The position numbers were made by a program, and so were the translations under genes. 64,000 bases of DNA, from NCBI RefSeq assembly GCF_000346465.2, contig NC_034011.1, positions 11,589,195 to 11,653,194 on the forward strand, in the 5' to 3' direction. The notes below the pieces were generated by a model. It was not told the DNA's origin. It did not search any database and saw only the letters and a list, made by a program, of their open reading frames with translations. This DNA comes from Prunus persica (lineage: Eukaryota > Streptophyta > Magnoliopsida > Rosales > Rosaceae). This document shows, one piece after another, positions 21,965-31,807 of this stretch. Within the stretch, counting starts at the first letter, position 1, and each line of letters opens with the position of its first letter.

Positions 21965-23443
21965 TAAATTTTTAGACATTTTCCCTTGAGGATTCTTTGC
22001 TGTAAAAACCAAGTGCACAGCAGAACATTCTCTTCTGTGAAAGTGCAATTATAGTATGAACAAATCCTGGTACGAGTGATTGTGCTCCTTTACCAGTGCA
22101 ATGTAGCTTCAGACGTTTGCATTAATAAACCATGTTGTTTTTGCTTTGGTTGGTTTTTTTAGGTCACAGGTAGATGAAAATGATCTCTTGTTCATATGTT
22201 TCAGAGATGAACAATTTTAAATTTACGAAACATTATACAGAAAGGCCGCAACATAAAGAAAGAAAGAATATCCATGGCATTTGAAGTGGTAATTCTTTTG
22301 CATCATACGAATTACCGAAACTCACGAAAATGGGGTAATTCTATTGCATCATACGTTTAACCAGCTTCATTTAGCTTCATTTAACCGGTCCATTCTCATT
22401 TGTTTGCCAAGTTTTCTTCAAGCGCTTCATCTGTTATATAAATTTTCAGTGAGCAATTCCCAAATTATATCTCTCTTTTCAATTCTTTTTCTAGTTCGCA
22501 AAGTGACCATAATGCCTTGAACAAGAGCATCTCAATTGTGTAGCAGATAGATAAGGAGGGAGAGGGAGAGGGAGAGAGCGAGTGGCGGCGGATAAAAACC
22601 CAACATCTGGTGCGGGGAAGGAGTATGATAAGTTTTAAGTATTGCCAATAGACATATGCCACATGCAACTAATGAGGTTTTAACAAAATATATAATAAAT
22701 GAAGCTGGTCAAACTGTTGGTCCCAAAATCTAAATCCTGAACTGGACCGGCGATTGGCTCTGCACCACCCACACACACCCCCCCACACCCCCCCCCCCCC
22801 CCCCCCCCCCCTCCCCAAAAAGTTTGATAATATTTGATTTTTGGTCCTCTATTCCTACAGATTTTAGAAAGTATACATAACAACAATTTTGCTTGTGGCC
22901 CCCTCAAGATGTGTTTCTCTTTCCAAATTAAGTATATATAATAATAACCACTTTACAGAAGGTTGTGAATGTTTCTGTTCACATACCAGCTTTGGTTTTT
23001 AAAAAGTTGAATCTAATGTCCATTACTATATTAATAAAAAAATTAAAGCAGCCAATCAAATAAAAGTTTTAAAAAATTTCCTTTATTAAATAGGAAGTAG
23101 ACTTTTACCCAAATAAAAAAGGATTGGGATTTTAATTTTTGTTCCTATATAAAGCAACATGAACTTAGTTCGAAGCAGCCGCACACAACAAAAGAAAATA
23201 ATTGAATTTGGCTGTTTGCTCTCCAACCACCTGCTTCAGAATTTTTAATTCAAGATTAGATAACTTTACAGTCATAGATTTTTTCCTTTGTTTATTTACT
23301 TTTTATGAGAATATATTTGTATATGTTTATATGAGTGAAAATTGAAGTTTTCATTGTTATAGTTATATGTTTCGTATCTTATATGTTCTATGCATAGAAT
23401 ATGATATATATATATATATATATTTTTGTTTGGTATAATTTAT
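21965..23443. other. No supported gene
   Basis: 3' flank of the APEM9-like gene followed by AT-rich DNA. It includes a GA-rich stretch near 22553-22582, the C homopolymer at 22788-22811 and, from 23150, sequence leading up to the CACTA insertion that may be 5' leader of the hAT-like gene on the other side. Confidence 0.45.
22788..22811. repeat. 24-base cytosine homopolymer
   Basis: An unbroken run of 24 C, preceded by a C/A-rich stretch from 22767. Such runs are rare in AT-rich plant DNA and are prone to length error. Confidence 0.9.
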
Positions 23444-23462
23444 CATCACTAGTAAAAAAAAC

Positions 23463-23745
23463 CCCTTGCGCGACCAAATTTTGCGCGACGAAAAACTATT
23501 CGTCGCTCAAAGTTACTTTGCGCGACGAAACTTGAAACTTCGTCACTCAAAGTCTTGCGCGACTAAATTTTGCGCGACGAAAAATAATTCGTCGCGCAAA
23601 GTCACTTCGCGCGACAAACTTTTGCGCGACGACAATACATCGTCGCTCAAAGTCTTGCGCGACCAACTTTGCGCGACGAAAAATAATTCGTTGCTCAAAG
23701 TGACTTTGCGCGACGAAAAGTAAACTTCGTCGCGCAAAGTCCTTA
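23463..23745. repeat. Left subterminal GCGCGACGAAA array of the CACTA element
   Basis: About ten copies of GCGCGACGAAA or its inverse TTCGTCGCGCAAA, often paired as inverted neighbours that can form hairpins. Some copies are mutated (for example TCGTCGCTCAAAG). In CACTA elements such arrays bind the element's own protein. Confidence 0.85.
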
Positions 23746-23999
23746 TAAAAATAAATAAAATAAAAAAATTATTTTTTAAAATCTTTGCATGACGTAATCC
23801 AAACATTTTGTCACTTAAACCAATTTATTTTTATTTTTTATTTTGTATGCATAACACTTAAGAAATTAAACGGTATATATATTTATTTAAGTAGCTTTAA
23901 ATTTATTATTTTAGATCAGATCGAATTTTTATTAGAAAAATATATTATTGTTGTTCGGATTGGGTTTTTGTTAGAAAATATATATTTTAAATTGACGAT

Positions 24000-25240
24000 C
24001 GAATTAGTTCATTGTATTCATATAGGGTCAAGGAGTGTAGCTGTAAAAAATCATCAAAATCGGAGTTAAAATAACCGTTAAATCGTAATTTTTTATTATA
24101 ACCGTCGAAAAGTTTTGTCCCATTACTTGATCTCTGAATGTTTATTTTTTCCGATTTTTGGCGTATATGATCTCGAAGTATAAACAAACAAGTTTGACGG
24201 TTGGATCGTTGAAACTAGTTTTTTTGAATGCATATGCCATCAAAACAATATATTCACTAACAATTAAGAGTTTATTTATACTTTCGTTAAATATAACATA
24301 AGATTTTGTGGTATCCACTAGTGTAAATATTTTAAATTGAAGATCAAATTTAGTCATTGTATTCATATAGGGTCAAGGAGTGTAGCTGTAAAAAATCATC
24401 AAAATCGGAGTTAAAATAACCGTTAAATCATGATTTTTCATTTATAACCGTCGAAAAGTTTTGTCCCGTTACTTGATCTATGAATGTTTATTTTTTCCGA
24501 TTTTTGGCGTATATGATCTCGAAGTATAAACAAACAAGTTTGACGGTTGGATCGTTGAAACTAGTTTCGTAGAAAGTGTATGCCATCAAAACAATATATT
24601 CACTAACAATTAAGAGTTTATTTATATTTTCGTTAAATATAATATAAGATTTTGTGGTATCCACTAGTGTAAATATTTTAAATTGAAGATCAAATTCAGT
24701 CATTGTATTCATATAGGGTCAAGGAGTGTAGCTGTAAAAAATCATCAAAGTCGGAGTTAAAATAACCGTTAAATCATGATATTTTATTTATAACCGTCGA
24801 AAAGTTTTGTCCCGTTACTTGATCTATGAATGTTTATTTTTTTCGATTTTTGGCGTATATGATCTCGAAGTATAAAAAAACAAGTTTGACGATTGGATCG
24901 TTGAAACTAGTTTCGTAGAATGCATATGCCATCAAAACAATATATTCACTAACAATTAAGAGTTTATTTATACTTTCGTTAAATATAACATAAGATTTTG
25001 TGGTATCCACTAGTGCAAATGTTTTAAATTGAAGATCAAATTTAGTCATTGTATTCATATAGGGTCAAGGACTATAGCTGTAAAAAATCATCAAAATCGG
25101 AGTTAAAATAACCGTTAAATCGTGATTTTTCATTTATAACTATCGAAAAGTTTTATCCCATTACTAGATCTCTGAATATTTATTTTTTGCGATTTTTGGA
25201 GTATACGATCTTGAAGTATATACAAACAAGTCTTACGGTT
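24000..25240. repeat. 346-bp tandem repeat array inside the CACTA element
   Basis: The phrase GGGTCAAGGAGTGTAGCTGT begins at 24027, 24373 and 24719, with a variant (GGGTCAAGGACTATAGCTGT) at 25065: exact spacing 346 each time. Three full units and a partial fourth are similar enough that each yields the same spurious 74-codon frame on the minus strand. No coding function is likely. Confidence 0.92.
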
Positions 25241-25253
25241 GGATCGTTGAATG

Positions 25254-25256
<3 letters not shown>

Positions 25257-25285
<29 letters not shown>
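25257..25285. repeat. AT-dinucleotide microsatellite
   Basis: Roughly 14 TA units at the right edge of the 346-bp array. A similar tract lies at 23403-23424 just outside the CACTA left end. Confidence 0.85.
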
Positions 25286-25510
25286 TTATTAAGTAGCTTT
25301 AAATTTATTTATTTTGTATGTATAACACTTAAGAAATTGAATAGTATATACATTTATTAAGTAGCTTTCACCTTTATTATATTTTAAATCATAAAATAAT
25401 TTATTATTATTTTTTATTATTCAAAACAATTATTTTTATAAATATTGTGCTACGTTTTCGTCTCTCAAAAGTTTATGCAACCAACAATTCGTCGTGCAAA
25501 ACTCAAAAAA

Positions 25511-25769
25511 TTTGGGTGAGTACTAAAAATGGGACGCGGGTTTTTAAAATAAAAAAAAAACTTTAGACTTTGCGTGACCAATATTTTTTGTCGCTCAAAA
25601 CTTTGCGCGACCAATATATATTTTTCGTCGCGCCAAAATTTGGGCGGGTACCAAAAATGGGACGCGGGACTTTTTTTATATAATTGTTTTAGACTTTGCG
25701 CGACCAATATGTACTTTTCGTCGCGCAAAAATTTAAAAATTTTGGCGGGTACCAAAAATGGGATGCGGG
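25511..25769. repeat. Repeated GGGTACCAAAAATGGGACGC modules
   Basis: The module occurs at about 25643 and 25745, in changed form at 25516, and again at 26764 near the other end. Each copy is followed by a T-rich stretch and then TTTGCGCGACCAATA. They look like amplified subterminal units of the CACTA element. Confidence 0.8.
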
Positions 25770-25799
25770 AATTTTTTTTAGACTTTGCGCGACCAATTT

Positions 25800-26036
25800 T
25801 CCTATATTCTACTCTTACCTCTCCTCTCTCTTTCCCTCTCTCCAAATTCCACCCTTTCTCTCACACTCACTCCTCTCACTTAATCTCTCATATCTCTATT
25901 CACTATCTCTCACTCTCACTCACTCTCTCATCTATCTTTTCACTATCTCTCACTCTCTCATCTCTCTATCACTATCTTATCTAATTCTCTCACACTCACT
26001 TCTCCCTCTCATTCTCACTCACTCTCAATCTTGCCA
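25800..26036 (+). repeat. CT-rich leader-like segment, with a possible 5' UTR intron after it
   Basis: Over 200 bases of CTCTCACTCT-type sequence end at GCCAAAAG, followed by a good donor (GTATATT at 26041) and an acceptor TTTTTGTAG at 26239; a 4-codon frame ATG GCT AAA GTT then stops at 26270. This resembles the leader and first intron of a former element gene whose body was lost. Inference only. Confidence 0.35.
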
Positions 26037-26619
26037 AAAGGTATATTCTCTCCAAATTTGAAATTTTTTTCATTAATATGTGTTTTTGGAGTTAGTTTTG
26101 AGTTTGTGTGGGGTTTGGGGTTGAGTAAAGGGGAGATATTGGAGTTTGGGTTGGATTTGTGGTATAACAATTTTAGGGAAGATTATGCATTCTTTTTTGT
26201 TGTTGTTGTTGTTATATGACCATATTTATTTTTTTGTAGGTAATCATCGAGACTTTGATGGCTAAAGTTTAGGATTAGGAAGTTATCAAAACATATCATC
26301 CGTCACTACCACCACAATACGCTTGTATTAGAATTTTATTATTGTATTTTGTTAATTTATGTGTACATTTTGAATATTATATATATATATATATTTATTG
26401 GATAATTTGATCACTATTTTTCATATGTAATTTTATTTTGAATATATCAATTTAAATTAAAGTAATTAAGAAAAATCTTACAATTAAATTAAATTTAAAA
26501 AGTAAAAATTTGAAAAAATTAATATCAATTTAAATTAAAGTGATATACAATTAAATTAAATTTAAAAAGTAAAAATTTGAATAAATTAATATTAAAGAAA
26601 TAATAAAACAAAAAGTCAA

Positions 26620-27100
26620 AAACCTTGCGCGACAAAATATTTTGTAGCGCAAACTATTAAATTAGTTTATTTTAATTAAAAAAATTTAAAACACAAAAAA
26701 TATTTCGTCGCGCAAATATTTGCGCGACGTTAGTATTTGTCGCGCAAAACTCTAAAAATGTAGGCGGGTACCAAAAATGGGACGCGGGAATTTTTTGTTT
26801 TTTATAAATTTTTTTGAGACTTTGCGCGACAAATATTTTTCGTCGCGCAAACCTTTGCGCGACCAATGTGTTTCGTCGCGCAAAGTTTTGCGCAACCAAT
26901 ATTTTTTCGTCGCGCAAAGTTACTTTGCGCGACCAATATTTTTTCATCGCGCAAAGTGACTTTGCGCGACCAATGAAAAAACTTGGTCGCGCAAAGTCTT
27001 TCTTCACGATCTTTGCGCGACGAAGTTTCTGTCGCGTTAAAATTTGTGCGACTACATGTATTTTGCGCGACGAAATTCTCTTCGTCGCGCAAAGTGTAAA
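26620..27100. repeat. Right subterminal GCGCGACGAAA array of the CACTA element
   Basis: More than a dozen direct and inverted copies of the same GCGCGAC motif as on the left. Many form the pair TTCGTCGCGCAAA plus TTTGCGCGACCAATA with about 25-50 base spacing, ending at the terminal CACTA inverted repeat. Confidence 0.85.
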
Positions 27101-27145
27101 ATGTAGTAGTGCATGTCCTTAATAAAATTTGTAATTGGTTTGTAG

Positions 27146-28281
27146 ATGAAGAAACAACCTAAAATTGATGGATTTTTCAAAAGAAAACATATTGAAGTTA
27201 CCTCATCTGTACCTGATTCTAATATTGAGGCAGTAGCATATGAAAATCTTTCTGGATCTCTAAGAATTGAGACTACTAACAATGAAGTTGGTATTAGTAC
27301 TTTAAAGCGTGACCCAGGGTTACGTCTGCAAATATGAAATTATCTTGTTAATCAACGTGACGAAATTCGACGATCGAGCTTACATTAACATCGGTCCATA
27401 CCAACCTATACTTTCCAATTATCCAAAATCTGGATCAGTAACTCATCAGCGTAGCTTTCAAAGTTCATGGTTCAAACTATTTCCTTCGTGGTTAGAATAT
27501 TCACATGTGAAAGATGCAGCTTTTTGTCTACCGTGCTATCTTTTTAACAAACCATCTGGACATTCTGGGAAAAATGCTTTCACTCTTGAGGGATTTCAAA
27601 GTTGGAAGAAAGTTAGAGATGAAAAAAATTGTCCTTTTCTAAATCACGAGGGGAAAGATCCTAACTTCCTTATAAGATTGCTAAAAGATCATGTTTGGAT
27701 TTGATAAATCAATCCCAGCATATACAGAAAATCTTTGAGAATTATTCTTCCCAACAAATTGCAGACAATTGACTACGACTTAAGCAACAAATGAAGCAGT
27801 CAGGTGGCTTGCATTCCAAGGATGTGCTTTTAGAGGCCATGATGAAAAAAAGAATTCAATCAATCGTGGAAATTTTCTTCAAATGTTAGAAATATTGGTT
27901 GCATATAATGAAAAAGTTGCTGGAGTTATCTTAGATAAAGTTACCAAAAATGCCTCTTACACATCACCACAGATCCAAAAAGAAATTTTACATGTTTTTT
28001 CAACTAAAGTGAAAAAAGCAATCTGTGAAGAAATTGGGGAATCAAAGTTTTGTATAATTGTTGATGAAGCACGTGATGAATCCAAGAGAGAGCAAATGGC
28101 TATAGTATTGCAATTTGTTGACAAAGAAGATCTTATTCAGGAGCCTTTTTTTGGGCTTGTTCATGTGTCAGACACTGAGGCATTAACTCTGAAAAAAGGT
28201 ATCTACTCTATATTGTCTCATAATTCACTAAATATTCAAAATATTAGAGGACAAGGATACGATGGTGCAAGTAACATGCTA
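27146..28281 (+). pseudogene. hAT-type transposase (ZMYM1/TTF zinc finger), truncated
   Basis: Starts MKKQPKIDGFFKRK, then a TTF-type zinc finger region (YQPILSNYPKSG, SWFKLFPSWLEYSHVKDAAF, CLPCYLFN), a DUF4371-like middle (VAYNEKVAGVILDKVTKNAS, ICEEIGESKFCIIVDEARDE) and GQGYDGASNM, where the similarity stops. The usual C-terminal hAT dimerisation domain is missing. Damage: TGA at about 27335 (where Trp is expected after LRLQI), a frameshift near 27365, and further stops and frameshift at 27702-27870. Proteins of this group are domesticated or defective hAT transposases. The CACTA element ends 32 bases before the start codon. Confidence 0.8.
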
Positions 28282-28490
28282 CATATGAAGTTAGTATTGA
28301 AGTTTCTATAAATTACATTTCTACCATTAATTAACTTAAAACAAGCCCAACACAAAATTTCCAAAAAAACCCAAAACAAACCCAGCAAGCCACTTTAGAA
28401 ATATACCCAAAAACCATTTACTACATATGAAATTAGTATTGAAGTTCCTATAAATTACATTTCTACCATTGATTAACTTAAAGCAAGCCC
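28281..28490 (+). repeat. Direct repeat at the end of the hAT fragment
   Basis: CTACATATGAAGTTAGTATT and the following roughly 65 bases (28280-28345) recur with few changes at 28422-28490, about 142 bp apart. The first copy abuts the point where the transposase frame breaks off, so it may mark the boundary of another insertion. Confidence 0.75.
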
Positions 28491-28599
28491 ATCCTAGAAT
28501 TTTTTGAAACCAAACTTAAAAAAAAAATAATAAAAAATTCACCAAAACCAAGGGCCTGTCCCCATGACCCTTCATTCTCCATCAAACCTCCGCAAACCA

Positions 28600-28800
28600 T
28601 GTCATAGAAGTACATTATTAATACCATGTCATAAAAGTACATTGTTAATACCATGTCATAAAATACAATATTAATACTATGTCATAAAAGTACATTGTTA
28701 ATAACATATCGTAGAAATACATTGTTAATACAATTTCATAGAAAAAACATTATTAATACAATTTCATAGAAAAATATTGTTAATACCAGTTCATACAAAA
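28600..28800 (+). repeat. Minisatellite of about 28 bp, first block
   Basis: Six to seven imperfect units of the form ATGTCATAAAAGTACATTGT TAATACC, differing by substitutions and short deletions. Confidence 0.8.
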
Positions 28801-28919
28801 AACTTAAAAAAAGCCTAGCAAGACATCCGATATACTTTGCAGCCACCTCCAATTGTCCACAGCTTCACCAAATACGATCGCAAAGGCAAAAAGAAATACC
28901 TCTACAAGAAAAAAAAAAA

Positions 28920-29130
28920 AGTACACTGTTAATACTATGTCACAGAAGTATACTGTTAGTACTATGTCATAGAACTATCTTCCTAGTAAAAATCATATTT
29001 TGCATATCATAAACTTCAAGTGCATAGCTATATATAAAGCAAAATATAGAGCATGCTTTGTTACTAAAAATCTGTTAATACTATGTCCTAGAAGTACACT
29101 GTTAATACTACTTACTGGAAGTTAACGACT
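28920..29130 (+). repeat. Same minisatellite, second block
   Basis: Further units (GTACACTGTTAATACTATGT, then TACTGTTAGTACTATGTCAT and again near 29085) separated from the first block by 120 bp of unrelated sequence. Confidence 0.7.
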
Positions 29131-30489
29131 GTTCATACCACTTACAGATAACAAATTGTATACTACAAATTAACTTACCAGCTTGTTGCAATTTACAAGA
29201 GTCATATATTAGACCCACAACCACCCAAAAAGCCAAAATTGACTTGTTGCGAATGCCACATCAAAGCACAGAGAAACGAATAAATTCAATCACACAACAC
29301 ACTTAGAATGAGTTCAAAATAATAATTTCTCTCTTCACCAAAATAACAGAAGACCAAAATGAAATCAAAGCCTGACCATTAAATTCAGCTGCAATTCCAT
29401 TACAAACTTGCAAGGCAAAAAGAGCAAGCTCTCTTTCAGTTACAACTCAGAAGCAAGAGCAATTGCACAAAACTAGTACAATAAATAAACCAACTTTCTC
29501 ATTTTATAACTCTAAAAATGAAGAATTTGTGAATATTGACACATTTTATCAGCAACCTAATTTCCCAAAATAAATGTTTAGCAAAACATATGAACTCACC
29601 CAATTTTTTGGTTAAACTTTTAAAAGACTCTTAGCTAGCAGCTTGAAATGATGTATAAAGTTTGGTCTCTTGGTTGGGCCGTAGTTTGTTGGCTAAGCAT
29701 TGCAAGATTTAGGGGTCAGATAGTGGTCTATTCCTGACTTAACCAATGTGTCCTAAGCAACACATGCTTCAAGGCAATGAATACAAAACATGATTAATCA
29801 TTTACATTTTAAATGCTGCTTGCTTCGTTTTGTTACCTCTCTGTGTAAAACCTAATCTTGGCCAACAAGTCTGAGCAACCTGAAATCAAGGTAAAATTTG
29901 TAAATACAGAGATGAAAGTCTAACTCTTGTTGTAAGTGCAAGGTTATGAGTATTCGAAGACTTAGATTGTTGGACTATTATGAAATTAAAAAAATATTAT
30001 ATCTATCTATGTTCTTTGGATCATTTGACAATACCAAAACTAAATGAATTAAAACATATACTATACCTAACAGATAGGCTTTGGTCAATCATAGAGCCAA
30101 TAGTAGGGAAACTGAATTTGGTTAATATTACTGGGAACAGTCCTAGGAATGGAGGAAAGGCATACATCCTCTCTGTAATAAATTGGCCAATTTGTATTTT
30201 TGGTGTCCCTAAAGAAAGAAAGGACTAAACATCAACCAAAGCAAATATGCCTATCACGACTAAAGAACAAATAAATTAGTTTCCTTCCATACAACATAAA
30301 AGTTAACATGTTCAGATCTCTAACCTAAGCCATACAAACTAAGTCGTTGAATTTAAAACCTTCACAAGCCAAAGACAAACAGAAAGCACAATTTTTCATA
30401 CAATAAACACTAGAAAATACTGAAATGAGAAATCATCATAAGAATAAATGGTGAAAATATGTACATCAGAAGCTGGTTGATCTCATGGA
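29131..30489. other. No supported gene
   Basis: AT-rich interval without recognisable coding sequence or strong repeats. A frame at 29980-30228 (+) has no known domain. Confidence 0.45.
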
Positions 30490-31069
30490 TTAAGACCCAA
30501 GTCCACCTCCTAAGTTGTAAAACGATCTTCCTGAGGTTGGTGTATCCCGCTCTTCAAAGAAGAGCTTCTTCAATGGCGGCCGCAGAAAGGAAGACAAAGC
30601 GGTAGCCCTTTTGTCTCTGGAATAATCGTCGTCTTCGGCATCAGCGAACAAGAGATCTCGGTTGAAAATCGCGAACACTAGACAGATCTGGCCATTTTGG
30701 AATATATCGGCGATCCGTCGGGGTTGGTGCAGGCGAAAGAGAAATCGTCTTCATCTTCGTTCTTCTTGCAATCACCACTGACATCGGCGTTTTGAACACC
30801 TTCGTCCGTTAATTGACACCTCAAATCTACAGAGTAGCCACATGAAATTGAAATCAATTCGAAATTCAAGTAAATTAAGCAAAAATCAAAAGGAAAATAA
30901 CAAATTGAAGCAGATGGAACAAACTTGCAAAGGAAATGGAGGCATTGGCGGCGAGAACACGAGTGAGGTCATCAACGTAACGGAGATTGTCTTTGGTGTG
31001 ACGAGGGAGGATTTTTCTACCATAGTTATAAAATAGTTTTAAAGTTTCGTTGGTCTTGTGTTTGTCCAT
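30490..31069 (-). pseudogene. Chimeric remnant: PB1 domain joined to DUF1645-like sequence
   Basis: From ATG at 31069 the minus strand reads a PB1-type start (GRKILPRHTKDNLRYVDDLT, RVLAANASISFAS), then after a non-coding gap resumes with GYSVDLRCQLTDEG, also PB1-like. It then changes to DDFSFACTNPDGSPI, and in another frame DIFQNGQI, FAIFNRDLLFADAE and RPPLKKLFFEERDTPTS, which resemble the plant DUF1645 (AR781-like) family. A short deletion after GSPI shifts the frame and a TAG follows; the C-terminus is also lost. PB1 domains and DUF1645 are not normally in one protein, so this looks like fragments of two genes fused by a transposon. Family assignments are from motif memory, so moderate confidence. 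Confidence 0.55.
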
Positions 31070-31159
31070 GGCTCTGAGACTGTTTGGTTTACTTTGAAGG
31101 CAGAGAGAGGGAAGAAGGGAGAGAACTGAGGAGAGATAAGGGTTTGAAGGAGGAGAGGG

Positions 31160-31385
31160 AATTTTTATGTTCTCTGCATTCTAATTCAAACGAGATCCAA
31201 AACTAATTTAATGCTAAAAAAGATAATAAAGGTATTTCATCTTATTAATTAAATTAAAAAAATATACAATTGTTGATTTTTGGGTTTATTTTGGGTATGT
31301 TTATAAAGATTAAATAGTATAGGGTTTTGTAATAGGACTATGTGTAGAATTGGGTATTTAACTAAAAAACTCTATTAATATTTCT
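31160..31385. repeat. AT-rich terminal-repeat-like segment, related to 36550-36730
   Basis: GATAATAAAGGTATTTCATC and following TTATTAATTAAATTAAA, TGTTTATAAAG and GGGTTTTGTAATAGG align in order with GGTAATAAAGGTATTTTATT, GATTAATTAAACTAAA, TGTTTATAGAA and GGTTTTGAGATTC at 36597-36700. This suggests a common transposon end next to the captured gene fragments. Confidence 0.45.
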
Positions 31386-31450
31386 GTATTTTTTAACCTC
31401 ATATTGTTATTGTCGTATAATATTTGATACCTTGTGTCCACGGCATATAG

Positions 31451-31807
31451 GGTGATATCAAAACAGATTTCATTGGGGTATTTTGCCATGAGATGACACA
31501 TACATGGCAGTGGAATGGACAGGGTCAAGCTCCTGTTGGATTGATAGAAGGGATTGCACACTTTGTGAGGTTGAAGGCGGATTATGTGCCCAATGGATGG
31601 GTAAAGTCGGGTGAAGGTCAAAGGTGGGATGAAGGTTATTTAGTGACTGCAAGGTTCCTGGACTATTGCAATGATCTTCAACAAGGGTTTGTGGCTGAAC
31701 TGAACAAGAAGATGAGAGATGGCTACAGTGACAACTTCTTTCAGGAGCTGCTTGGGAAGACAGTTGATCAACTGTGGACCGACTACAAAGCTAGATTTGC
31801 AAACTAA
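31451..31807 (+). pseudogene. Basic secretory protease (BSP, PR-17 type), 3' fragment
   Basis: The open frame from GGT at 31451 to TAA at 31805 (118 codons) gives the C-terminal half of a plant basic secretory protein: HEMTH zinc-binding motif (codons 13-17), WQWNGQGQAPVGLIEGIAHF, RWDEGYLVTARFLDYC, GFVAELNKKM and LLGKTVDQLWTDYKA. Full proteins have about 225 residues with a signal peptide; no N-terminal half is found upstream, and an in-frame TAG (31448-31450) lies directly before. The sequence TATAG before GGT could be a splice acceptor for a distant first exon, but the 3 kb upstream shows none. BSPs are secreted, pathogen-induced putative zinc metallopeptidases. Probably a fragment left by insertion or deletion. 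Confidence 0.78.

Larger units (their letters stand above)
23447..27111. mobile_element. Non-autonomous CACTA (En/Spm) transposon
   Basis: The left end reads CACTAGTAAAAAAAACCCCT and the right end, inverted, CACTACTACATTTTACACTT; both run directly into TTGCGCGAC. The element is flanked by a perfect 3-bp duplication CAT (23444-23446 and 27112-27114), the CACTA hallmark. Both subterminal regions carry many direct and inverted copies of TTTGCGCGACGAAA, the expected binding-site-like arrays. The 3.67-kb interior has a 346-bp tandem array, a CT-rich leader-like segment and AT-rich DNA, but no TNPA/TNPD-like coding sequence, so movement would need a helper. Confidence 0.9.

Noticed and set aside
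24142..25058. Three identical-looking 74-codon frames (-)
   Set aside because: They are shadows of the 346-bp tandem repeat, not genes.
23463..27100. CRISPR-like look of regularly spaced short palindromic repeats
   Set aside because: Plant nuclear DNA; spacing is irregular and the copies are CACTA subterminal motifs in both orientations.
23466..27122. Arg/Lys-rich open frames made of repeated RDE/ATK words
   Set aside because: They result from the GCGCGACGAAA motif read in several frames.
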